From assembly GCA_005879505.1 (NCBI GenBank), contig VBKQ01000138.1, positions 1-19,676 of the forward strand: DNA of 19,676 nt, written 5' to 3'. This document shows, one piece after another, positions 1 through 5,820 of this stretch; the stretch's first letter is position 1, and every line of letters starts with the position of its first letter. A program made the translations under genes and the position numbers. The notes below the pieces were generated by a model that saw only the letters and a program-made list of their open reading frames with translations, was not told the origin of the DNA and ran no database searches. The stretch is from Deltaproteobacteria bacterium. Lineage in GTDB: Bacteria; Myxococcota; Myxococcia; Myxococcales; 40CM-4-68-19.

Positions 1-10
1 CGGGTGGAAC

Positions 11-328
11 ATGGCGGACGTGGAAAACGAGAACGAAGAGAGCCTGACCTGTGGCGTCTGCCGCAAGGTGGGCCAGTTCACCGCGCCCGTCTCCGTGATC
101 CTGGTGTTCGCGCCGGGCATGGCCAAGCCGTATCCGCTGATCCCCGCCGAGGACTACCGCGTCTGCAGCGCCTGCGACGCCATCTTCACGCTGGTGAACC
201 GCGCCGTCGACGCGCACCCCACGACTCGCGCCGCCGGGCCGTGGAGCCGCGCCATCGTCGTCTTCAGTGACGGGCACGGGGTCGACGTAAAGGCGAAGCG
301 CCAGGGGCAGCAGGTCGCCCTCGCGTAG
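11..328 (+). CDS. Small zinc-ribbon-like hypothetical protein
   Basis: The 105-residue product is not recognised. It carries two CxxC pairs (CGVC near residues 14-17 and CSAC near residues 52-55), spaced as in a four-cysteine zinc ribbon, so a structural zinc site is likely. The part between and after them is mixed hydrophobic and charged, with no membrane segment or signal peptide. The ATG at 11 follows a purine-rich GGTGGA stretch that could serve as ribosome binding site; the frame stays open to the window edge, so a longer start outside the window cannot be excluded. The gene converges on the minus-strand peroxide operon, whose last stop lies about 40 bases downstream. Function is unknown; a DNA-, RNA- or protein-binding adaptor would be typical of such small ribbons, but this is inference. 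Confidence 0.6.
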   Translation: MADVENENEESLTCGVCRKVGQFTAPVSVILVFAPGMAKPYPLIPAEDYRVCSACDAIFTLVNRAVDAHPTTRAAGPWSRAIVVFSDGHGVDVKAKRQGQQVALA

Positions 329-370
329 TCCCGATCACGGCCACGTCGCCGTCCACGATCACGTCAACGT

Positions 371-634
371 CTATCGGTGGTGCTGGTGCGGGTCGCAGCG
401 CGTGGCAGCGGCGATGTCGGTCACCGGCACCCGCTCGTGGCTGCGGAACACGGCATAGTCCTCGTGGTTCTCGGTGACCACGTCGGTGACCACGTCGATG
501 AACCGTTCGCCGTCCCGCAGCGCGACTGCCACGGGACGGTGCACGAGCACCGCTTCCTCGAGCACGTCGATGAAGCTGCACCTGCCGACGGAGTCCTGGC
601 AGATGACCGGCACGTCCGGAAGATACCCGTTCAC
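371..634 (-). CDS. Small Rof-like (Rho-binding antiterminator-like) protein, last gene of the peroxide operon
   Basis: The product is 87 residues from a GTG start at 634 whose GTGA overlaps the TGA stop of the upstream PerR-like gene, so translation is probably coupled. I chose this start because the sequence further upstream in the same frame is low-quality Arg/Pro-rich shadow, while everything after it looks like a folded beta protein. Seen in the sequence: a cysteine near residue 12, an LEEAVL helix near 25-30, a VALRDGE strand-turn near 37-43, a duplicated DVVT-DVVT at 48-54, then ENHEDYAVF and a final strand ending VPVTDIAAATR. The order (Cys, LExA helix, L-DGE turn, D-V, EDY/EYL, hydrophobic end) resembles E. 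coli Rof/YaeO, an Sm-like inhibitor of Rho. The resemblance is by eye and weak, so the functional name is tentative; the coding call is stronger. A 12-base direct repeat at about 472-495 encodes DVVT twice. Confidence 0.7.
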   Translation of the reverse strand: MNGYLPDVPVICQDSVGRCSFIDVLEEAVLVHRPVAVALRDGERFIDVVTDVVTENHEDYAVFRSHERVPVTDIAAATRCDPHQHHR

Positions 635-1095
635 GCTCGTGGGCGCACGGACCGTGCCTGGCAGTCGGGACAGAGTCCCTCCGCCTGCACGCGAACGGCG
701 CGGATGTCGAAGCCTTGGGCATCGCGCACCCGGAGCCGGTCCAGCTCGGCGTCGTGCAGGTCGCGCACTTTCTTGCACGAGACGCATACCAGGTGATGGT
801 GAGGGCGACCCGCGCCGACGCCCGGAAGGGCGGCTTCGTATCGGCCCTGCTCGTGCAGCGGATTCACGTCGGCGACGGCGCCGATGGCCTTGAGCGCTTC
901 CAGGTTCTTGTACACGGTGGCGAGCGAGAGGGTGGGGATGCGGCGCTGGACCGCCTTGTGCAATTGCTCGGCGTTCGGGTGCTCGCGCGAGGAGGCGAGC
1001 GCCTCGAAGATCGCCAGCCGCTGATGCGTCACGGAGAGCCCATGAGCGCGGCAGTACTGCGCGAACCGCTCGACATCGTCCTTCTGCTTCCTCAC
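631..1095 (-). CDS. perR: Fur-family, PerR-like peroxide-sensing repressor
   Basis: The 154-residue protein has the full Fur-family layout: an N-terminal winged helix (VTHQRLAIFEAL, TLSLATVYKNLEAL), then a dimerisation domain with HHHLVCVSC and a C-terminal CPDC. The two CxxC pairs (104/107 and 142/145) would hold the structural zinc. Aligned by eye to Bacillus PerR, the regulatory metal ligands are H39, E87 (Asp in PerR), H99, H101 and D112. The Asp at 112, where Fur has Glu, is the residue linked to peroxide sensing in PerR, and it supports PerR over Fur or Zur. The GTG start at 1095 overlaps the DUF3501 stop (GTGA) and has an AGGA about 8 bases upstream. The gene sits in an operon with rubrerythrin, a classic PerR target, and a palindromic operator lies at the operon's promoter. 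Autoregulation by release on iron-catalysed histidine oxidation is inferred. Confidence 0.88.
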   Translation of the reverse strand: MRKQKDDVERFAQYCRAHGLSVTHQRLAIFEALASSREHPNAEQLHKAVQRRIPTLSLATVYKNLEALKAIGAVADVNPLHEQGRYEAALPGVGAGRPHHHLVCVSCKKVRDLHDAELDRLRVRDAQGFDIRAVRVQAEGLCPDCQARSVRPRA

Positions 1096-1658
1096 GAGAG
1101 GTCCTGGGAAAGTGAGCGGCGCACCGCCTCGGGCAGCGCGGTGCGATGAGTATAGGCGGGATGATCGATCACCGCAGCGGCGGGCCCGCGCAAGAGCGCC
1201 TGTGCATCGGGCACTTTGAAGCGGACGTACTGCACCGAAGAGACCCGGCCGGGTTCCTCCCGATTGGGCTCCAGCTCGCCCTTGAGGCGGGTGCCTGCCA
1301 CCTCCAGCCAGACGTGGTCGCGAAGACCGAAGAGTTTCGCCAGCCGCGCCTTCACCTCCGGATCCGTTCCGGTCAGCTCGATCATGAGGGTGGCCGACAG
1401 CTCGCCCGGGCCAGGCAGCATGCTGTTGAATCCCTCGACCTCCTCGGCGATCTGGGCGGCGTCGGTCATGCGCTCGATGCGCACGATCTCCTGCACCTGG
1501 AACTTCACGGTGATCCGGTTCTCGAAGACCAGCGTCATGTCCGGCCCCACCTGGACACGGCGGTCCTTCTTCGCCGCGATCACTTCCTTGCGGAACTGCT
1601 CGCGCACGCCTTCGTAGACGGAAAGCGGCCAGAGATCTTTCGGTGTCAAGGGTTGCAT
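1092..1658 (-). CDS. DUF3501 family protein
   Basis: The product is about 188 residues and begins MQPLTPKDLWPLSVYEGVRE, typical of DUF3501 proteins. Features that fit the family are the KKDRRVQVGPDMTLVFEN strand region, the QVQEIVRIERM segment and the GFNSMLPG motif. The biochemical role of the family is not known to me; from memory it is often found beside rubrerythrin and a heterodisulfide-reductase-like Fe-S protein, exactly as here. No membrane segment and no cysteine cluster are visible, so a cytoplasmic accessory role is plausible. The ATG at 1658 overlaps the stop of the upstream Fe-S gene (TGATG) and has AAGGA at good spacing; a GTG one codon earlier (1661) is the alternative. Its own stop overlaps the PerR start. 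Confidence 0.85.
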   Translation of the reverse strand: MQPLTPKDLWPLSVYEGVREQFRKEVIAAKKDRRVQVGPDMTLVFENRITVKFQVQEIVRIERMTDAAQIAEEVEGFNSMLPGPGELSATLMIELTGTDPEVKARLAKLFGLRDHVWLEVAGTRLKGELEPNREEPGRVSSVQYVRFKVPDAQALLRGPAAAVIDHPAYTHRTALPEAVRRSLSQDLS

Positions 1659-3079
1659 CACGTTCCTTTACGAGGCGAGCGCAGCGGTTCGCCGCCATAT
1701 GCGGCGCTGAGAATCCGCACCGGGTGGTAGGAAGTCCGCCCCGTCTTCTGCTTGAGCTGCAGTCCCGCCAGGGGGCAGTCGCTGGAGACGACCTCCGGCT
1801 CCGCGCTCTCCACGCGGCGCGCGGCGCCCTCGGCGACTTTCAGGCTGTCGGCGAAGAACTCGCTCTTCATCCCCCAGGTCCCGTCCATGCCGCAGCAGCG
1901 GTCGACGAGGGTCACGTCGCCGCCGGCCCACTTCAACAGATCCCTGCCGCGATATCCGAAGTTCTGCACGCGGTTGTGGCAGGCGACGTGATAGGCCACC
2001 TTGCCTACCGCGCCAGCCGGCGGCTTGGGCAGCTTCTTCGCGCGCGCCTGCTGCAGCACGAAATCGCTCAGGTCCATCACCGCGTCCGCGACCTCGCGCC
2101 CCTCGGGCCCCGGCACCAGCTCCGGATACTCGGTGCGCAGCATCAGGGTGCAGGAAGGGCCGGGCGTGACGATCTTGCCCCCGGCGCGGACCGCCGGAAG
2201 CAGCGTCTCCACGTTCCTGCGGGCAAGCTTGCGCGCTCCTTCCAGATCGCCGCCGTCCATCTTCGGCATCCCGCAGCAGACCTGCTCGGGGTACTCGACC
2301 TCGCAGCCGGCTTTCTCCAGGACGTCGACGGCGGCCTTGCCGATCGTCGGATCGTTGTAGTTCACGTAGCAGGTGGCGAAGAGCGCGACCGGTGTCTCGC
2401 CCCCCGCGACCGGCGCCCGCCGCGACCACCACGTCGCGAAGGTTTCCTCGGCATACGCGGGCAGCTGCCGGTCCTTGGCGATGCCGATGGTCCTGTCCAT
2501 CAGCATCCGGTTGAACGCGTTGTGCGCGGCGGCGTTGGCGAGCGGCGCGACCCTCGTCATCACGCTGCCGACCAGATCGGTCGCTCCGAGGAAGCGTTCG
2601 CGCGGCGCGATCCCCTCTTCCTTCGCCCCGATCAACTTCGCCCGCAGCATCAGCTTGGGGAAGTCGACCGCGAATTCGTGGGGCGGCACGTACGGACACT
2701 TCGGGAAGCAGAGCTTGCACTCGTAGCAGAGCTCGACCACCCGGTGCTTGTCCTCGTCGTGCAGGAGGTTGACGGGGTTCTCGGTCGAGACCGTCACGTG
2801 CTTGAGCAGCTCGGCCGCCTCGTGCTCCTCGATGATCTTCCCGCCCTCGATGTGCTTGCCCTCCGCCTCCTCCCGGTGCGGGTCGAGCTCGTCGATGCGG
2901 CGGAAGAGCACGTCGAAAGAGGGGCAGAGATTGAAGCAGAGCCGGCAGCCGTTGCAGATCTCGAACACGCGGTGCAGCTCCGACTCCAGGTGCGCGCCGT
3001 CCCAGAACTGCGGGTTGTCGTACGCCATCCCGTGCGGGTCGGCGGACCAGTCCTGCTGGCCGGCGATGGGTAGCCTCAT
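1658..3079 (-). CDS. Heterodisulfide-reductase-like (CCG domain) Fe-S oxidoreductase
   Basis: The 473-residue protein carries two 4Fe-4S ferredoxin motifs near the N-terminus (CNGCRLCFNLCP and CYECKLCFPKCP) and two CCG domains. The first CCG domain has a leading Cys in FATCYVNYNDP and then QVCCGMPKMDGGD. The second has HVACHNRVQNFG and then DRCCGMDGTWGMK. This is the HdrD/GlpC/LutA-type architecture, in which CCG cysteines bind an additional Fe-S cluster used in two-electron transfer. In rubrerythrin-DUF3501 clusters the protein is a candidate electron donor to the peroxide reductase; that is inference. The ATG at 3079 was chosen because the upstream extension is low-complexity Arg/Gly-rich shadow and the next gene ends 71 bases away. 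No transmembrane segment is visible, so it is probably cytoplasmic or peripheral. Confidence 0.92.
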   Translation of the reverse strand: MRLPIAGQQDWSADPHGMAYDNPQFWDGAHLESELHRVFEICNGCRLCFNLCPSFDVLFRRIDELDPHREEAEGKHIEGGKIIEEHEAAELLKHVTVSTENPVNLLHDEDKHRVVELCYECKLCFPKCPYVPPHEFAVDFPKLMLRAKLIGAKEEGIAPRERFLGATDLVGSVMTRVAPLANAAAHNAFNRMLMDRTIGIAKDRQLPAYAEETFATWWSRRAPVAGGETPVALFATCYVNYNDPTIGKAAVDVLEKAGCEVEYPEQVCCGMPKMDGGDLEGARKLARRNVETLLPAVRAGGKIVTPGPSCTLMLRTEYPELVPGPEGREVADAVMDLSDFVLQQARAKKLPKPPAGAVGKVAYHVACHNRVQNFGYRGRDLLKWAGGDVTLVDRCCGMDGTWGMKSEFFADSLKVAEGAARRVESAEPEVVSSDCPLAGLQLKQKTGRTSYHPVRILSAAYGGEPLRSPRKGT

Positions 3080-3150
3080 GTGCGCGTCTCGCGTTGCCGC
3101 GGCCGCGGATCTCCCGCGTGCCGTGGCCGAGCTGCCTTTTGACCTCGGGC

Positions 3151-3579
3151 CTAGCCCTCCGCCTTGACCTGCTGCAAGCCCTTCGCAAACCGGCCGGCGT
3201 GCGCCTTCTCCGCCTTTGCGAGCGTCTCGAACCACTCCGCGATCTCCGCGAAGCCCTCGTCGCGCGCCTGCTTGGCGAAGCCCGGATACATCTGCGTGTA
3301 CTCGTACGTCTCACCCGCGACGGCGGCCTTCAGGTTCTTCTCGGTATCGCCGATCGGTTCGCCGGTAGCCGGATCGCCCACCTCCTGGAGGTACTCGAGA
3401 TGCCCGTGGGCATGGCCGGTCTCGCCTTCCGCCGTGTCGCGGAAGAGGCCGGCGAGGTCCGGACGGCCCTCCACGTCCGCCTGCTTGGCGAAGTACAGGT
3501 AGCGACGGTTCGCCTGGCTCTCGCCGGCGAATGCGGCCTTCAGGTTCTCGTGCGTCTTCGTATTCCTCAGATTCGGCAT
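3151..3579 (-). CDS. rbr: Rubrerythrin (diiron peroxidase, no rubredoxin domain)
   Basis: The 142-residue product is a four-helix-bundle rubrerythrin. It shows two repeats of the diiron ligand pattern: AFAGESQANRRYLYFA with EGETGHAHGHLE, then AVAGETYEYTQMYPGFA with AKAEKAHAGRF, giving the expected Glu and ExxH ligands. The usual C-terminal rubredoxin domain (two CxxC pairs) is absent, so electrons must come from a separate partner; the Fe-S oxidoreductase next in the operon is the obvious candidate. Rubrerythrins reduce hydrogen peroxide to water in the cytoplasm of anaerobes and microaerobes. The ATG at 3579 is preceded by a strong GAGGAGGAA ribosome binding site; a longer in-frame start at 3636 would run into the operator and is rejected. 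It is the first gene of the operon, directly behind a PerR-type box. Confidence 0.95.
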   Translation of the reverse strand: MPNLRNTKTHENLKAAFAGESQANRRYLYFAKQADVEGRPDLAGLFRDTAEGETGHAHGHLEYLQEVGDPATGEPIGDTEKNLKAAVAGETYEYTQMYPGFAKQARDEGFAEIAEWFETLAKAEKAHAGRFAKGLQQVKAEG

Positions 3580-3616
3580 TCGTTCGTTCCTCCTCGGTCG
3601 TAGGAAATCCGGTACG

Positions 3617-3637
3617 TTTGGAGAATGATTCTCCAAA
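3617..3637 (-). promoter_or_regulatory. PerR/Fur-type operator palindrome
   Basis: A 21-base inverted repeat with perfect 10-base arms (TTTGGAGAAT and ATTCTCCAAA) around a single central base. Its core resembles the 7-1-7 layout of PerR and Fur boxes (GAGAAT-n-ATTCTC compared with the TATAAT-n-ATTATA core of PerR boxes). It ends 38 bases before the rubrerythrin start and covers the likely -10 element, so binding should block transcription. The operon it controls encodes a PerR-like protein, making that protein the probable ligand. Confidence 0.85.
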
Positions 3638-3655
3638 AAGGATTCGCCCCGTCAA
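3628..3655 (-). promoter_or_regulatory. Predicted sigma-70 promoter of the rubrerythrin-PerR operon
   Basis: Reading the minus strand, a TTGACG -35 element (3650-3655) and a GAGAAT -10 element (3628-3633) are separated by 16 bases. The -10 lies inside the palindromic operator. The -35 matches consensus at five of six positions and the -10 at four of six. It is positioned to give a leader of about 40-45 bases before the rubrerythrin ATG. Confidence 0.6.
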
Positions 3656-3819
3656 GGCGAATTGCCCTCGCGGGGGCCATCCGTCAAGCACCCAGATCGC
3701 GACAATGCATGGTGGTGTCCCGCAGACGTTCCGGCGAGGCCCCCCCTTCTCGAATGCGGCCGCAGTGACCATTTCCGGCATGAGCACCTGCTTGCCTGCA
3801 GGACGACAAACGGAGCCCG

Positions 3820-5310
3820 ATGCCGGACGACAGCGCCAATCGCCGCCTGAAGATCGAAGCCCACGACGCGAGCCGGGTTGAGTGGTCGATCTACATCCCG
3901 CTTCCCCGCGGTCCTTCCGTGAGCGAGGCGGAGGTGTCGCTGCGCCTCGAGTTTCCCGAGAACGTCTACGTTCCCCACGACGGCTGGGAGCAGCTCCAGA
4001 TCCTGGCCCGCCTCTCCAGCCCGGACGAGGAGTCGCCGGCGCCCGAGCCGCTCACCATCGACGGGCTGCGGCGGTCGGCGCTGGGCGTGGCTCGCCGGCT
4101 GAAATTGCTCCGCGAGAGCATTCCCCGCGCCGTCCTCGCCCACTCGATCAATCCCAGGCCGATCCCTCGCTCATTGGCGAAGGACGTGGCGCGGATCCTC
4201 GAGGAATCCGTCTCGGCGCTGGCGCAGGCGCGCGCCGCTCTCGTCGCTCCGCGCCCGGACGATCCTCCCGAGGTGTCGCGCGAGCGGGCCCTGGTGGACG
4301 AGTTCCTCTCCGGGCAGCTCCTGGAGCTGCTCACCATCGCGGAGGAGACCTGCGGGCGGATGCTCGCCCTCGCAGAGGCGCCCGGTCACCGGGCGGTGGC
4401 AGAGCAGCTCCGGGAGGCGGTGGCAGACGCGTTCGCCGCCGAGCTGCGCGAGCGCGAACGCAAGGGAGAGATGCTCCCCGACGGTGACGATGTGGAGGCG
4501 CTCGCGCTCTTCCTCGATCGGGCCGCGCAGCTGAAGAAGCATTTCCAGGAGGTCCTCTTCCTCGAGCCGGAGACGAAGATGGTCGACGAGGCACTGCGGA
4601 ACTGGGTCGGCCTCTCCGGCGCCGCCACCGCCTTCATCGTCTATTTCGGCCTGCAGGCATTGCAGACAAGCGCCGCGGCAGGGCTCGGGCTCTGGACCTT
4701 GATGACGGTGGGAGCCGTCGCCTACGCCCTGAAGGATCGCGCCAAGGAGCTCACCCGGCAGTGGCTCGCGGGGAAGCTCTCCCATCTCTACGCCAACCGC
4801 GTGCTGGTGCTGCGGGAACCGGCGAAGTTCGAGCACAGCCGCAACGTCGTGCTCCGCGCACGCGAGTCGATGGCCCAGGCCCGCATCGCATGTCCTGACC
4901 TGCTCAACCCGGGGAGCGGCGCCGTCCAGCGGCTGGTCACGCTGGAGTACAGGCAGCGCGCCCGCCTGACGGGACTGAAGGGATCGTCGGCCGACGCGTT
5001 CGAGAGGCTGAAGATCGTGTTCCGCTACGACCTGGCCCCGATCCTCACCCGCCTCGACGATTCGGCGAAGCGGGTTCCGGTGCCCGGCGCCGGCGGCGTG
5101 CGCTTCGCGGATGCCCCAAGGCTGTACCGCGTGCCGCTCACCCTCGTGGTGGAGACGCCTGCCGGAGCGGAAAGGCGCGAGGCCGTGATCGTCCTCAACC
5201 GCCGCGGCATCGCCCGCATCATTCCGGAGAGCGCGGCGCCCCCGGTCCCCATGGAACCGGATCTGGAGCTCGAGCGGGGCGGCGGCCCCGGGCTGTTGCC
5301 GCAGACTTGA
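3820..5310 (+). CDS. Unrecognised protein with a central membrane hairpin
   Basis: The 496-residue protein is not assigned to a family. The first 65 residues look like beta strands (EWSIYIPLP, VSLRLEFPENVYV). Residues 80-250 are helical and rich in Leu, Ala, Arg and Glu, with possible coiled coil. Two hydrophobic segments at about 262-281 and 286-304 form a tight hairpin with only a few residues between them, leaving both large ends on the same side, most likely cytoplasmic. The C-terminal 190 residues are again soluble, with strand-like stretches near 440-480 (YRVPLTLVVETP, EAVIVLNRRGIARIIP). The ATG at 3820 has a GGAG four bases upstream. It is divergent from the peroxide operon, sharing about 240 bases of intergenic DNA, and converges with the SWIB gene. 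It could be a membrane-anchored stress or signalling protein, but I see no catalytic motif. Confidence 0.8.
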   Translation: MPDDSANRRLKIEAHDASRVEWSIYIPLPRGPSVSEAEVSLRLEFPENVYVPHDGWEQLQILARLSSPDEESPAPEPLTIDGLRRSALGVARRLKLLRESIPRAVLAHSINPRPIPRSLAKDVARILEESVSALAQARAALVAPRPDDPPEVSRERALVDEFLSGQLLELLTIAEETCGRMLALAEAPGHRAVAEQLREAVADAFAAELRERERKGEMLPDGDDVEALALFLDRAAQLKKHFQEVLFLEPETKMVDEALRNWVGLSGAATAFIVYFGLQALQTSAAAGLGLWTLMTVGAVAYALKDRAKELTRQWLAGKLSHLYANRVLVLREPAKFEHSRNVVLRARESMAQARIACPDLLNPGSGAVQRLVTLEYRQRARLTGLKGSSADAFERLKIVFRYDLAPILTRLDDSAKRVPVPGAGGVRFADAPRLYRVPLTLVVETPAGAERREAVIVLNRRGIARIIPESAAPPVPMEPDLELERGGGPGLLPQT

Positions 5311-5323
5311 GTCGCTGGGCGAA

Positions 5324-5365
5324 ACGCAAAGGGCGCCGGCCCCCCTTGGACCCGCGCCCTTGCGT
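5324..5365. terminator. Inverted repeat between convergent genes, possible bidirectional terminator
   Basis: Arms ACGCAAAGGGCGC (5324-5336) and GCGCCCTTGCGT (5354-5365) pair over 12 bases with one bulged A, leaving a C/G-rich loop. It sits between the convergent stops of the membrane-hairpin gene (5310) and the SWIB gene (5385). There is no clear T-tract on either side, so it may act as a two-way transcript end stabiliser rather than a textbook intrinsic terminator. Confidence 0.55.
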
Positions 5366-5384
5366 GAACGCCCCGTGAAAAGAG

Positions 5385-5684
5385 CTACGACAGGTTGTCG
5401 TTCACCAGCTTCGTCATTTCGAACATCGAGACGGTCCTCTTTCCCCCGAACACCTCGCGGAGCTGCTCGTCCGCATTGATGTTCCGCTTCTCCTTCTTGT
5501 CCTGCAGGTTGTTCCTCTTCACGTACTGCCAGAGTTTCTTCACCACTTCGGTGCGAGGCAGCGGCTTGTCTCCCACGATCTTCGCGAGCGCCGGGCTCGG
5601 CTGCATGGCCTTCATGAACGCGGCGTTCGGCTTGCGGGCGGTCTTCTTGGCGGACTTCTTCGAGGCGGCTTTCTTGGCGGGCAT
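5385..5684 (-). CDS. SWIB/MDM2-domain basic protein
   Basis: The 99-residue protein has a lysine/alanine-rich N-terminal tail (residues 1-20, histone-H1-like) followed by a SWIB domain. Visible SWIB features are a start at SPALAKIVGDKPLPRTEVVKKL, then WQYVKRNNLQD, KRNINADEQLREVFGG and a final MFEMTKLVNDNL. This matches the order of the family over roughly residues 28-98. In eukaryotes the domain occurs in SWI/SNF subunits; in bacteria (Chlamydiae and various others) such proteins pair it with a basic tail and are thought to bind DNA or chromatin-like nucleoid, but the precise role is not established. The start is well supported by a GGGAGG ribosome binding site about nine bases upstream. It is a single-gene unit, converging on the membrane-hairpin gene. 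Confidence 0.92.
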   Translation of the reverse strand: MPAKKAASKKSAKKTARKPNAAFMKAMQPSPALAKIVGDKPLPRTEVVKKLWQYVKRNNLQDKKEKRNINADEQLREVFGGKRTVSMFEMTKLVNDNLS

Positions 5685-5799
5685 CCGGTTTTTCCTCCCA
5701 TTGGGGGAGCTGTCTCCCCGCGAAAAACCAGCGCACTCTGACAGAACCGGATCGCCTCCGTCCAGCGATTTCTCCCTCTGGAAGCGACGAATCCTCCTC

Positions 5800-5819
5800 C
5801 GGGGGGGCCCCTTCCCCCG
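5800..5819 (-). terminator. Weak hairpin after the methyltransferase stop
   Basis: A six-base stem (CGGGGG at 5800-5805 with CCCCCG at 5814-5819) lies immediately downstream of the stop of the last gene in the DnaC-DciA operon. There is no T-tract, so it is only a candidate transcript end. Confidence 0.3.
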
Positions 5820-5820
5820 C

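Noticed and set aside
329..370. Possible terminator between the first gene and the Rof-like gene
   Set aside because: Only a five-base stem (ACGGC/GCCGT) without a T-tract is present.
1643..3073. Long plus-strand open frame opposite the Fe-S oxidoreductase gene
   Set aside because: It is the antisense of a gene with clear Fe-S motifs, and its product is His/Arg/Val/Leu-rich, typical of the complementary frame in GC-rich DNA.
3597..3636. Longer rubrerythrin start at 3636
   Set aside because: It would place the operator and promoter inside the coding region, while ATG 3579 has a strong ribosome binding site and starts at the family's normal N-terminus.
4171..5736. 521-codon minus-strand open frame opposite the membrane-hairpin gene
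   Set aside because: It covers both the plus-strand gene and the SWIB gene in another frame and has no recognisable structure.
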